Below, one piece after another: positions 16,079-23,020 of a stretch of DNA of 64,000 nucleotides. The position numbers were made by a program, and so were the translations under genes. The stretch comes from Rhodoferax potami (GTDB taxonomy: Bacteria > Pseudomonadota > Gammaproteobacteria > Burkholderiales > Burkholderiaceae_C): NCBI RefSeq assembly GCF_032193765.1, contig NZ_JAVBIJ010000001.1, positions 1,178,001 to 1,242,000 of the forward strand. Direction: 5' to 3'. Each line of letters opens with the position of its first letter. The stretch's first letter is position 1. The notes under the pieces are model-generated. The model was given only the letters and a program-made list of their open reading frames with translations. It did not search any database and was not told the DNA's origin.

Positions 16079-16813
16079 TTAGGTCGTGGTTTCTTCCGGC
16101 ACAAAGACATAGCCCACGCCCCACACGGTTTGGATGAAACGGGGGGTGGAGGGGTCGTTTTCCAGCAATTTACGCAGGCGGGACACTTGCACATCGAGGC
16201 TGCGGTCAAAGGGCTCAAACTCGCGCCCCCGTGACAGCTGGGCCAGCTTTTCGCGCGAGAGCGGGATGCGCGGGTGCCGCACCAAGGCCTTGAGCATCGC
16301 GAATTCGCCGGTGGTGAGCATGATTTCCTGGTCGACTTTTTTCAGGGTGCGGGCGCCCAGGTCAAACACAAACAGGCCGAAGCGGACGATCTCGTTGTCA
16401 CTCGAAGGTGCACCCGGCGCCTCTTGGGCAGGCCGGCGGCGCAGCACCGCATGGATGCGGGCCAGCAGCTCACGCGGGTTGAATGGCTTGCCAAGGTAGT
16501 CGTCTGCACCGACTTCGAGCCCCACAATCCGGTCGATATCTTCGCCTTTAGCGGTGAGCATGATCACCGGTGTCTGGTCGTTGGCCGCGCGCAGGCGCCG
16601 GCAGATCGACAAACCGTCTTCGCCGGGCATCATCAGGTCCAACACGATCAGGTCTGCGGTTTCGCGCAGCATCACCCGCGTCAAGGCCTTGCCGTCTTCG
16701 GCGGTCAGCACTTCGAAGCCTTCTTGCGTTAAGTAGCGGCGCAACAGGTCACGGATACGGGCATCGTCGTCCACCACCAGGATTTTGTTGGGTCGGTTGG
16801 TTTGGGTTTGCAT
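16079..16813 (-). CDS. ompR: OmpR-type response regulator
   Basis: A 244-residue two-domain regulator. The receiver has the acidic pair in ILVVDDDARIRDLL, the phospho-acceptor aspartate in LIVLDLMMPGEDG and the lysine in YLGKPFNPRELLARI. The C-terminal winged-helix DNA-binding domain includes LTTGEFAMLKALVRHPRIPL and SLDVQVSRLRKLLENDP. It precedes the histidine kinase on the same strand. The sequence closely follows OmpR rather than PhoB or KdpE. An inverted TTTGTAACA/TGTTACAAA pair in its upstream region resembles known OmpR half-sites. Confidence 0.9.
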   Translation of the reverse strand: MQTQTNRPNKILVVDDDARIRDLLRRYLTQEGFEVLTAEDGKALTRVMLRETADLIVLDLMMPGEDGLSICRRLRAANDQTPVIMLTAKGEDIDRIVGLEVGADDYLGKPFNPRELLARIHAVLRRRPAQEAPGAPSSDNEIVRFGLFVFDLGARTLKKVDQEIMLTTGEFAMLKALVRHPRIPLSREKLAQLSRGREFEPFDRSLDVQVSRLRKLLENDPSTPRFIQTVWGVGYVFVPEETTT

Positions 16814-16824
16814 GACGTCCTCAA

Positions 16825-16905
16825 ATTTGTAACAGAGCAGATTTTGCGCGTTGACTTTTTGGAAAACCGCGCAGATGCGGCCCTCTTTGACACCGTGTTA
16901 CAAAT
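16825..16905. promoter_or_regulatory. Candidate OmpR operator pair upstream of ompR
   Basis: ATTTGTAACA at 16825-16834 and TGTTACAAAT at 16896-16905 are a perfect 10-bp inverted pair 61 bp apart, in the region between divergent ompR and the small secreted protein gene. TGTTACA/GTAACA cores resemble OmpR-type half-sites. TTGACA at 16887-16892 next to the second arm may be a -35 for the plus-strand gene, though no good -10 follows. Confidence 0.45.
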
Positions 16906-16979
16906 AAGGACGGATTCTCACGTATTTCCGCTGGGGCTCACGCCACCATTGGAATCTTATAAAGACGGAGGCTGAGTTC

Positions 16980-17240
16980 ATGGTGCATCGGATGGTTTGG
17001 CTCATCGCGTTGGCAGGGTGTGTGTCCGGCGCCGCCGTGGCGCAAGTTCCAGCTGCAAACCCGGCGGCGCAGCCCCTGCAGGAATCCAAGCCCCCGGTGC
17101 AAAGCCGGGCAAACAAGCGCGAAACACTCAGAGCGGCCTTGCAGCAAACACCGCCGGTCGCCCCCGTGGGCACCCAGCGCATGACCCCTAACGCCAGAGA
17201 CGAGCTAAGAGGGCAACTCAAAACCCAACCGGGTTTGTAG
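16980..17240 (+). CDS. Small secreted protein of unknown function
   Basis: An 86-residue protein beginning MVHRMVWLIALAGCVSGAAVAQ, a clear Sec signal peptide with an AVA-Q cleavage site. The mature ~64 residues are Pro/Ala/Gln-rich and basic toward the end (SRANKRETLRAALQQ, DARDELRGQL-like text), with no recognised domain. GGAG at 16967-16970 lies 9 bases before the ATG, which supports translation. It is divergent from ompR and shares its upstream region, so OmpR control is possible. Confidence 0.65.
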   Translation: MVHRMVWLIALAGCVSGAAVAQVPAANPAAQPLQESKPPVQSRANKRETLRAALQQTPPVAPVGTQRMTPNARDELRGQLKTQPGL

Positions 17241-17382
17241 AGGGGTTTACCACTACCCACGGCCCCATGCCTTGACGTGGTGCACGGCCTATGCCATCGT
17301 CAGCCCGAGAGAAGCGTCCGTAAGAACCAAAAGCGAGGCCTCGCGGGTCGATAGCGCGCCGGTGGGGCAACGGGAGTGTGTG

Positions 17383-18714
17383 ATGAACATCCAACAATCT
17401 GCGCTTTTTAAAAAGGTACACCAACGACGGGTGGTAAGTCTGTTGTGGGTCTGTGTGGCCCTGTTGGCAGGGCTGGGCAGTGCCTGGTCGCTAGTGTTTT
17501 CGCTCATGGGTCGCTGGGACCTTGTGGGCTTGGAGGTGGTGCTCTTGGTGACCGCTGGCGCGGTGGCCTGGCTTACCCACCGCCGGCGCACCCGCTTGGC
17601 GTGGGGCCTGGTGCTGGTCATAGGCTACGTCACGCTCTGCCTGTTCGCCATGTTTTTTGACGGGCACGATGGGGTGTCGCCGAGGACCTCTCACCTCTAC
17701 TTTTTGGTTTTGACACTGGCCAGCATGCTGGTGTTCCGCAACGAGTCGCCCCTTTTGCGTTGGAGCACCGTTGCCGTCCTGATGGCAACTTTTGTGGTGT
17801 TCGCCAGCTCCAACTGGCCCCATTCCTCCGAACTCTTCATTCCCCCGCCGATTCGCCTAGTTGGCGCTTGGATCAATACCGCGACTGCCATGGTGGGTTT
17901 GATTGCTCTCGTGCACATCATGCTCAGCGAAGGAATGCCCGCCAACTCGCTGGAGCGGGATATTGACCAGGGCTTATCGCGCGGTGAGTTCTTTTTGCTG
18001 TACCAGCCCCAAGTGCAGGCGGATGGCAGTGTCATCGGGGCCGAGGCTTTGCTGCGCTGGCGGCACCCTAAATTTGGCCTGGTCTCTCCGGCGGACTTTA
18101 TTCCGGTGGCAGAGCAGTCGGGGCAGATATTGCCTGTGGGTGCATGGGTGCTGTCGACCGCAGGGCAGACCTTGGCCCATTGGTTGAAGGTGCCTGCTTT
18201 GGCGCGGCTGACTTTGTCGGTCAATGTCAGTGCGCGGCAGTTTTTGCAGGCGGATTTTGTGGATCAGGTGGCAGCAGTGGTCCATGAGTTCGGCCTGAAC
18301 CCTTCTCGCCTCAAGCTTGAGCTGACGGAAAGCACCCTGATTCACGACATGAACGATATCGTCCAGAAAATGCAGCAACTGCGCGCCTTGGGCGTGGGGT
18401 GCGCCCTGGATGATTTTGGTACCGGCTTTTCATCACTCGGGTATTTGAAGAAGCTCCCGCTCGATCAGTTGAAAATTGACCAGACCTTTGTGCGCGACGT
18501 GCTCACCGACCCGAGTGACGCGGCCATTGCACGGACTGTGTTGCAATTGGGTGAGAGCTTGGGCTTGTCGGTGATTGCAGAAGGGGTGGAGACCCCCGGC
18601 CAGAGGGATTTCCTTCTGGAGAACCACTGCCGGTTTTTTCAGGGCTACCTGTTCAGCCGCCCCTTGTCGTTGGTGGACTTTGAGACCTATGCAGGGAAGT
18701 ACCGCTCCAGCTAA
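17383..18714 (+). CDS. Membrane-anchored EAL-domain cyclic-di-GMP phosphodiesterase
   Basis: A 443-residue protein. Residues about 1-190 contain around five to six hydrophobic segments forming a membrane sensor module without a recognised ligand domain. The C-terminal EAL domain looks catalytically complete: GAEALLRWRHP (EAL and substrate arginine), LSVNVSARQF, LKLELTESTLI, DDFGTGFSSLGYLKKLPLDQ, IDQTFVRD and VIAEGVET. There is no GGDEF domain. The ATG at 17383 has GGGAG 6 bases upstream, so the in-frame leader from 17272 is rejected. The kinase-HDOD-GAF gene follows after 26 bp and may be cotranscribed. Confidence 0.88.
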   Translation: MNIQQSALFKKVHQRRVVSLLWVCVALLAGLGSAWSLVFSLMGRWDLVGLEVVLLVTAGAVAWLTHRRRTRLAWGLVLVIGYVTLCLFAMFFDGHDGVSPRTSHLYFLVLTLASMLVFRNESPLLRWSTVAVLMATFVVFASSNWPHSSELFIPPPIRLVGAWINTATAMVGLIALVHIMLSEGMPANSLERDIDQGLSRGEFFLLYQPQVQADGSVIGAEALLRWRHPKFGLVSPADFIPVAEQSGQILPVGAWVLSTAGQTLAHWLKVPALARLTLSVNVSARQFLQADFVDQVAAVVHEFGLNPSRLKLELTESTLIHDMNDIVQKMQQLRALGVGCALDDFGTGFSSLGYLKKLPLDQLKIDQTFVRDVLTDPSDAAIARTVLQLGESLGLSVIAEGVETPGQRDFLLENHCRFFQGYLFSRPLSLVDFETYAGKYRSS

Positions 18715-18740
18715 AAAAACACCATGCAAAGGGCTGAGTC

Positions 18741-21152
18741 TTGAAAGCAAATGATTACGTTGGTCGGTTTCAACTTGTCAAAATCCTCGGGGAAGGCGGA
18801 CAAAGCACCGTGTGGCTGGCGTTCGATCCGCGGCTGGAGCGGGATGTTGCGCTGAAGCTCTTGCGGCCCGCCGGTACTGCCGACGGGCAGGCTGTGAGCC
18901 GCTGGCTGGAAGAGGCGCGCAGTGTGGGCCGCGTGACCCACCCACAGATTGTTCCGGTGTATGAGGCGGATATCCACGAAACCCGGCCTTACCTGGTCTT
19001 CAAGTACGTGGCGGGGCTCCCCCTTGATCAGCATCTCCAGCGGCATGGCGCGATGCCGGCCAGCCAGGCGGTGGCGGTCATGGCCGATGTGTTGTCGGCG
19101 GTGGCAGCGGCTCACGCAGCCGGGGTTATCCATAGGGACCTGAAGCCCTCCAACATCGTGCTGGATACCGAGGGCAGGGCGCTGATCATGGACTTTGGCA
19201 TTGCTGCCCGTATGCGCGATGCCGGCAGCCCCGCCCCCGAAGAAGATTTGATGGGAACCATCGGCTACTTGTCGCCTGAGTTGGCCAGCGGAGCCGCACC
19301 CAGCCCGGCCATGGACATTTTTTCGGCCGGCCTGGTGTTGGCCGAGATGTTGACGGGTCGTCGCCTGCTGGCGGAATCGGATGTGTACAGCGCCATTTAC
19401 CGCGTCACCCACGAGCAGCTGGTGTTGCCGGCGTCGGTGCCTGCTGGCGTGGACGACCGGTTGCGCGCCATCGTTCAGCGGGCGCTGGCGCTCGATGCCC
19501 AGCAGCGTTTTGCGAGTGCCAGCTTGTTCCGTAGCGAGTTGGTGGAGTGGACCGATTCACTCAAGGCGCCAGCAGCCGAGCAGGCCACGGGCGCAGACGC
19601 GACCCTGGAGTTTTTGTTGCGCCGGATGCGGCACAAGAGCGATTTTCCGGCCTTGTCAGACTCGATCTCGCGCATCCAGAGCATGGCCCTTTCTGAAAAA
19701 GAAAGTGTGAGCAGCGTTACCAACGAGATTCTCAAAGACGTGGCCTTAACCAACAAGCTGCTGCGGCTTGTTAACAGCGCCCACTTTGCCCGGAGTGGAA
19801 GCATCAGCACGGTGTCACGTGCGGTGCATTTGGTGGGGTTTAACGGCATCCGCAACATGGCCTTGAGCCTGGTGTTGCTGGAGCACATGCAAGACAAGGC
19901 CCACGCAGCGCTGCTCAAAGAGGAGTTTTTGCGGTCTTTGATGGCCGGTGCGATTGGTGGCGAGCTCAGCCCGATCGCCCGTGGGAGCGAAGAGGCGTTT
20001 ATCGGCTCGATGTTTCAGAACCTGGGGCGCTTGCTGGCGCAGTTTTATTTTCCGGAAGAGGTGGCGAACATCCGCACCTTGACCTGCGGCAGCCGCGAGA
20101 CGCAGACCGAAACGCCAGCCGCCGTGAGTGTGCTGGGTCTGAGCTATGAAGACCTTGGCATCGGGATCGCCAAAAGCTGGGGCTTGCCCGCCGGTATCCA
20201 GCGTTGCATGCGCAAACCTGCCGGTACACCGCCTGCCATGCTGCCGGTCGACCCCGCAGAGCGGGTTCGCTGGATTGCGATGGCATCCAACGAGATTGCG
20301 GATGTTTTGCTGGAAGCCGAAGCCAACGACGTAGCACCCCGGGTTGCCACGGTGCTCAAGAAATACGCCCCGGTGCTAGGTGGCAGCCTTCCGCAGCTGC
20401 AGGAGGCGACTGCCAAGGCCCGCAACAAGTTGGTGGATCTGGTGCACGCGATGGATATCCATGTGGTGCCGGGGTCCGTCGCGGCCAAACTTTTACAGCT
20501 GCCTGCCGATGCGCTGGGTACCGCGCCGGACGCGCCTGCGACGACCGAAGACTCTTTAGGGGGGCTCGCTTTGCAGGCCACGCCCACTGTCCGGATCAGC
20601 ATGCCCCCTGTTCAAGCGCCCGTCATGCCCCGGGCCGAGGTGGTGAGCCTTTTGTCGGCAGGTATTCAAGACATCACGGACGCGATGGTGGAGGACTCCA
20701 AGCTCACCGATATATTGCGCATGATTTTGGAGACCATGTTCCGCGCCTTGGGTTTCGACCGGGTGATTTTTTGCATGCGCGATGCCCGTACCGAAATGAT
20801 GACCGCCCGTTTCGGCTTGGGGCATGGCGTCGAGGCGCATATCAAAGGTTTCAAAACCCATCTCCGGGCCACGAGCCCCGATTTGTTTGGCGTCGTGTGT
20901 GCGAAAGGGGCGGACACCATGATCAGCGACGCCACTGAACTGCGCATTGCCCAGCGCCTGCCACTCTGGTACCGCCAAGGTTTGAACGCGCCGGCCTTTT
21001 TGCTGCTGCCGCTGCAGATCAAAGGGGCGCCTTTCGGGCTGATTTATGCCGACAAACTCCAGTACGGCGCGCTGGAGCTGGACGAAAAAGAGCTGGCCTT
21101 GCTGCGCACCTTGCGCAACCAAGCGGTCATGGCGTTCAAACAGTCGAGCTAG
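18741..21152 (+). CDS. Ser/Thr protein kinase-HDOD-GAF fusion
   Basis: An 803-residue cytoplasmic fusion. Residues about 7-270 are a Hanks-type kinase with GEGGQS at 17-22, lysine 39 in VALKL, HRDLKPSN starting at 131 and DFG at 151-153, so it looks active. Residues about 285-500 are an HDOD domain (DVALTNKLLRLVNSAHFARS, VHLVGFNGIRNMALSLVLL). After a linker, residues about 645-795 form a GAF-like domain (TDILRMILETMFRALGFDRV; LLLPLQIKGAPFGLIYADKL). A TTG start at 18741 is inferred, with AAGGG nine bases upstream; no ATG start is available in frame near it. Partners are unknown. Confidence 0.87.
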   Translation: MKANDYVGRFQLVKILGEGGQSTVWLAFDPRLERDVALKLLRPAGTADGQAVSRWLEEARSVGRVTHPQIVPVYEADIHETRPYLVFKYVAGLPLDQHLQRHGAMPASQAVAVMADVLSAVAAAHAAGVIHRDLKPSNIVLDTEGRALIMDFGIAARMRDAGSPAPEEDLMGTIGYLSPELASGAAPSPAMDIFSAGLVLAEMLTGRRLLAESDVYSAIYRVTHEQLVLPASVPAGVDDRLRAIVQRALALDAQQRFASASLFRSELVEWTDSLKAPAAEQATGADATLEFLLRRMRHKSDFPALSDSISRIQSMALSEKESVSSVTNEILKDVALTNKLLRLVNSAHFARSGSISTVSRAVHLVGFNGIRNMALSLVLLEHMQDKAHAALLKEEFLRSLMAGAIGGELSPIARGSEEAFIGSMFQNLGRLLAQFYFPEEVANIRTLTCGSRETQTETPAAVSVLGLSYEDLGIGIAKSWGLPAGIQRCMRKPAGTPPAMLPVDPAERVRWIAMASNEIADVLLEAEANDVAPRVATVLKKYAPVLGGSLPQLQEATAKARNKLVDLVHAMDIHVVPGSVAAKLLQLPADALGTAPDAPATTEDSLGGLALQATPTVRISMPPVQAPVMPRAEVVSLLSAGIQDITDAMVEDSKLTDILRMILETMFRALGFDRVIFCMRDARTEMMTARFGLGHGVEAHIKGFKTHLRATSPDLFGVVCAKGADTMISDATELRIAQRLPLWYRQGLNAPAFLLLPLQIKGAPFGLIYADKLQYGALELDEKELALLRTLRNQAVMAFKQSS

Positions 21153-21175
21153 CCTCGCGAGGCTCCATCAAAAAA

Positions 21176-21205
21176 AGCCCCGGCAGACAACTGCCGAGGC
21201 TTTTT
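21176..21205. terminator. Rho-independent terminator after the kinase-HDOD-GAF gene
   Basis: AGCCCCGGCAG and CTGCCGAGGCT pair around an ACAA loop with a single mismatch, followed by TTTTT and preceded by six A, so it could work in both directions. A palindromic repeat copy begins at its T-run. Confidence 0.85.
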
Positions 21206-21259
21206 GCTATGATTTTTGTAGCTGTAGGCGCAATATTTACCTGCGCTAGAGCCCGATTT
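21204..21259 (+). repeat. Dispersed palindromic repeat, copy 4 (3' of bdhA)
   Basis: TTGCTATGATTTTTGTAGCT, then GTAGGCGCA, then CCTGCGCTAGAGCCCGATTT. It is intergenic, between the terminator and the bdhA stop, and its two GCGC-containing arms are complementary with few mismatches. Confidence 0.75.
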
Positions 21260-21267
21260 CATCCAAA

Positions 21268-22038
21268 TTACTGGGCCGTCCAGCCACCATCCATGTTCCA
21301 CGCCACCCCGCGCACGTTGTCGCCAGCGGGGGAGCAGAAGAATACCGCCAAGGCGCCCAGCTCTTCTGGGGTGGTGAATTGCATTGAAGGCTCTTTTTCA
21401 CCCAATAGCTGTTTGGTAGCGTCTGCATTGCTGATGCCTTGTGCGGCTGCCTTGGCATCCACCTGCTTTTGCACCAGCGGGGTCAGCACCCAGCCGGGGC
21501 AGATGGCGTTGCAGGTCACGCCGGTGGTGGCGTTTTCCAGCGCCGTCACCTTGGTCAGGCCCACCACACCGTGTTTGGCCGCCACATAGGCCGATTTTTC
21601 GGCAGAGCCCACCAGCCCGTGGACGGACGCCACGTTAATGATGCGGCCCCAGTTCTTCGCTTGCATGCCGGGCAGTGCCAGGCGGGTCGCGTGGAAGGCG
21701 CTGCTCATGTTGATGGCGATGATGGCGTCCCACTTTTCGATGGGGAAGTTTTCGACCCGCGCCACATGTTGAATGCCTGCGTTGTTGACCAGAATGTCCA
21801 CGCCGCCAAAAGTGGCCTTGGCATGTTCGATCATGGCTTCGATCTCGGCAGGCTTGCTCATGTCCGCGCCGTGGTACGTCACCTGCACGCCCAGCGCCGC
21901 GATTTCCGCCTTGGGGCCTTCCACGTCGCCAAAGCCGTTGAGCACGATGTTGGCGCCTTGTGCGGCCAGTGCCTTGGCGATACCCAAACCGATACCGCTG
22001 GTGGAGCCGGTAACGAGGGCGGTTTTACCTTTCAACAT
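21268..22038 (-). CDS. bdhA: 3-hydroxybutyrate dehydrogenase
   Basis: A 256-residue short-chain dehydrogenase that interconverts 3-hydroxybutyrate and acetoacetate, typically in polyhydroxybutyrate use. The NAD motif is ALVTGSTSGIGLGIAKAL, followed by ILVNNAGIQHVARVENFP, the catalytic serine in INVASVHGLVGS and the Tyr/Lys pair in KSAYVAAKHGVVGLTK. The INAxCPGWVLTPLVxxQ-type segment and the C terminus SMQFTTPEELGALAVFFCSP match 3-hydroxybutyrate dehydrogenases rather than general SDRs. It is monocistronic and diverges from the hydrolase gene. Confidence 0.92.
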   Translation of the reverse strand: MLKGKTALVTGSTSGIGLGIAKALAAQGANIVLNGFGDVEGPKAEIAALGVQVTYHGADMSKPAEIEAMIEHAKATFGGVDILVNNAGIQHVARVENFPIEKWDAIIAINMSSAFHATRLALPGMQAKNWGRIINVASVHGLVGSAEKSAYVAAKHGVVGLTKVTALENATTGVTCNAICPGWVLTPLVQKQVDAKAAAQGISNADATKQLLGEKEPSMQFTTPEELGALAVFFCSPAGDNVRGVAWNMDGGWTAQ

Positions 22039-22108
22039 GCGTCTTCCTTCACAAAGTGGTGGGGGGATTCCATTAGGATGTGGTCATTATCAAACGAGTG
22101 ATTGCACC

Positions 22109-22996
22109 ATGTCTGAACCTACGCTGAATTACGTATCCTGCGCTGACGCCAACGGCCCGCGCCGCATGGCGTATTGGCAATGGGGCGCTGCGGATGCTGC
22201 GCACACGGTGGTGTGTGTGCATGGCCTCTCGCGCCAGGGGCGCGACTTCGATGTGCTGGCCCGGGCGCTGGTCGCTCGCTCATCCCAACCGATCCGCGTG
22301 GTGTGCCCCGACGTGGCCGGCCGTGGCCAGAGTGATTGGATCCAGGACCCTGCCGGCTATGGCGTACCCGTGTATGCGGTCGACATGTTGGGTCTGCTGG
22401 CGCATTTGAAACCAGCCACGCTGGACTGGGTGGGCACCAGCATGGGCGGCTTGATCGGTTTGGCGGTGACCGCGCATGCAGCTTCGGTGGGTGTGCAGGT
22501 GCGCAAGCTCGTGCTCAACGATGTGGGCCCGGTGATCCAGTGGTCGTCGCTGCAGCGCATCGGCACCTATCTGGGCCGTTCGGTGAGCTTTGACAATTTG
22601 CAACAAGCGGCTGATGCCATGTGGGCTATTTCGAGCAGCTTCGGCCCGCACACCCCGGCACAGTGGCTGGAGTTGTCGCGCCATATGGTCAAGACCCTGC
22701 CCGACGGCAAAGTGGGCCTGCACTACGACCCTGCGATTGCCATTCCCTTCCGGGCAGTCACGGAAGAATTGGCGCTGGCCGGCCAGGCGCAGCTGTGGCA
22801 GCTGTATGACGCCATCACGGCAGACACCTTGCTGCTGCGCGGGGCGGACTCTGACCTCTTGTCACCCGAAACTGCGCAGGCCATGACACAGCGTGGGCCC
22901 AAAGCCCGCTTGGTGGGGTTTGCCGGCGTGGGCCATGCCCCCACGCTGATCGCCCAAGACCAACAGGACGCCGTGACTTCTTTTTTGCTGGGGTAA
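22109..22996 (+). CDS. Alpha/beta hydrolase
   Basis: A 295-residue alpha/beta hydrolase fold enzyme. The oxyanion region is VVCVHGLSRQGRDFDVLA, the nucleophile serine is in WVGTSMGGLIG, the acid is probably the aspartate in LLLRGADSDLLS, and the catalytic histidine is in FAGVGHAPTL. The ATG at 22109 (MSEPTLNY) is chosen; the long open frame upstream overlaps bdhA antisense and is not real. Substrate is unknown. It diverges from bdhA and ends 24 bp before relA. Confidence 0.85.
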   Translation: MSEPTLNYVSCADANGPRRMAYWQWGAADAAHTVVCVHGLSRQGRDFDVLARALVARSSQPIRVVCPDVAGRGQSDWIQDPAGYGVPVYAVDMLGLLAHLKPATLDWVGTSMGGLIGLAVTAHAASVGVQVRKLVLNDVGPVIQWSSLQRIGTYLGRSVSFDNLQQAADAMWAISSSFGPHTPAQWLELSRHMVKTLPDGKVGLHYDPAIAIPFRAVTEELALAGQAQLWQLYDAITADTLLLRGADSDLLSPETAQAMTQRGPKARLVGFAGVGHAPTLIAQDQQDAVTSFLLG

Positions 22997-23020
22997 CGTC
23001 CCCCGCCTTGTGAGCCTTCC

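Noticed and set aside
21773..22108. N-terminal extension of the alpha/beta hydrolase
   Set aside because: These 112 codons overlap bdhA antisense and are unlike any hydrolase N terminus; the ATG at 22109 fits.
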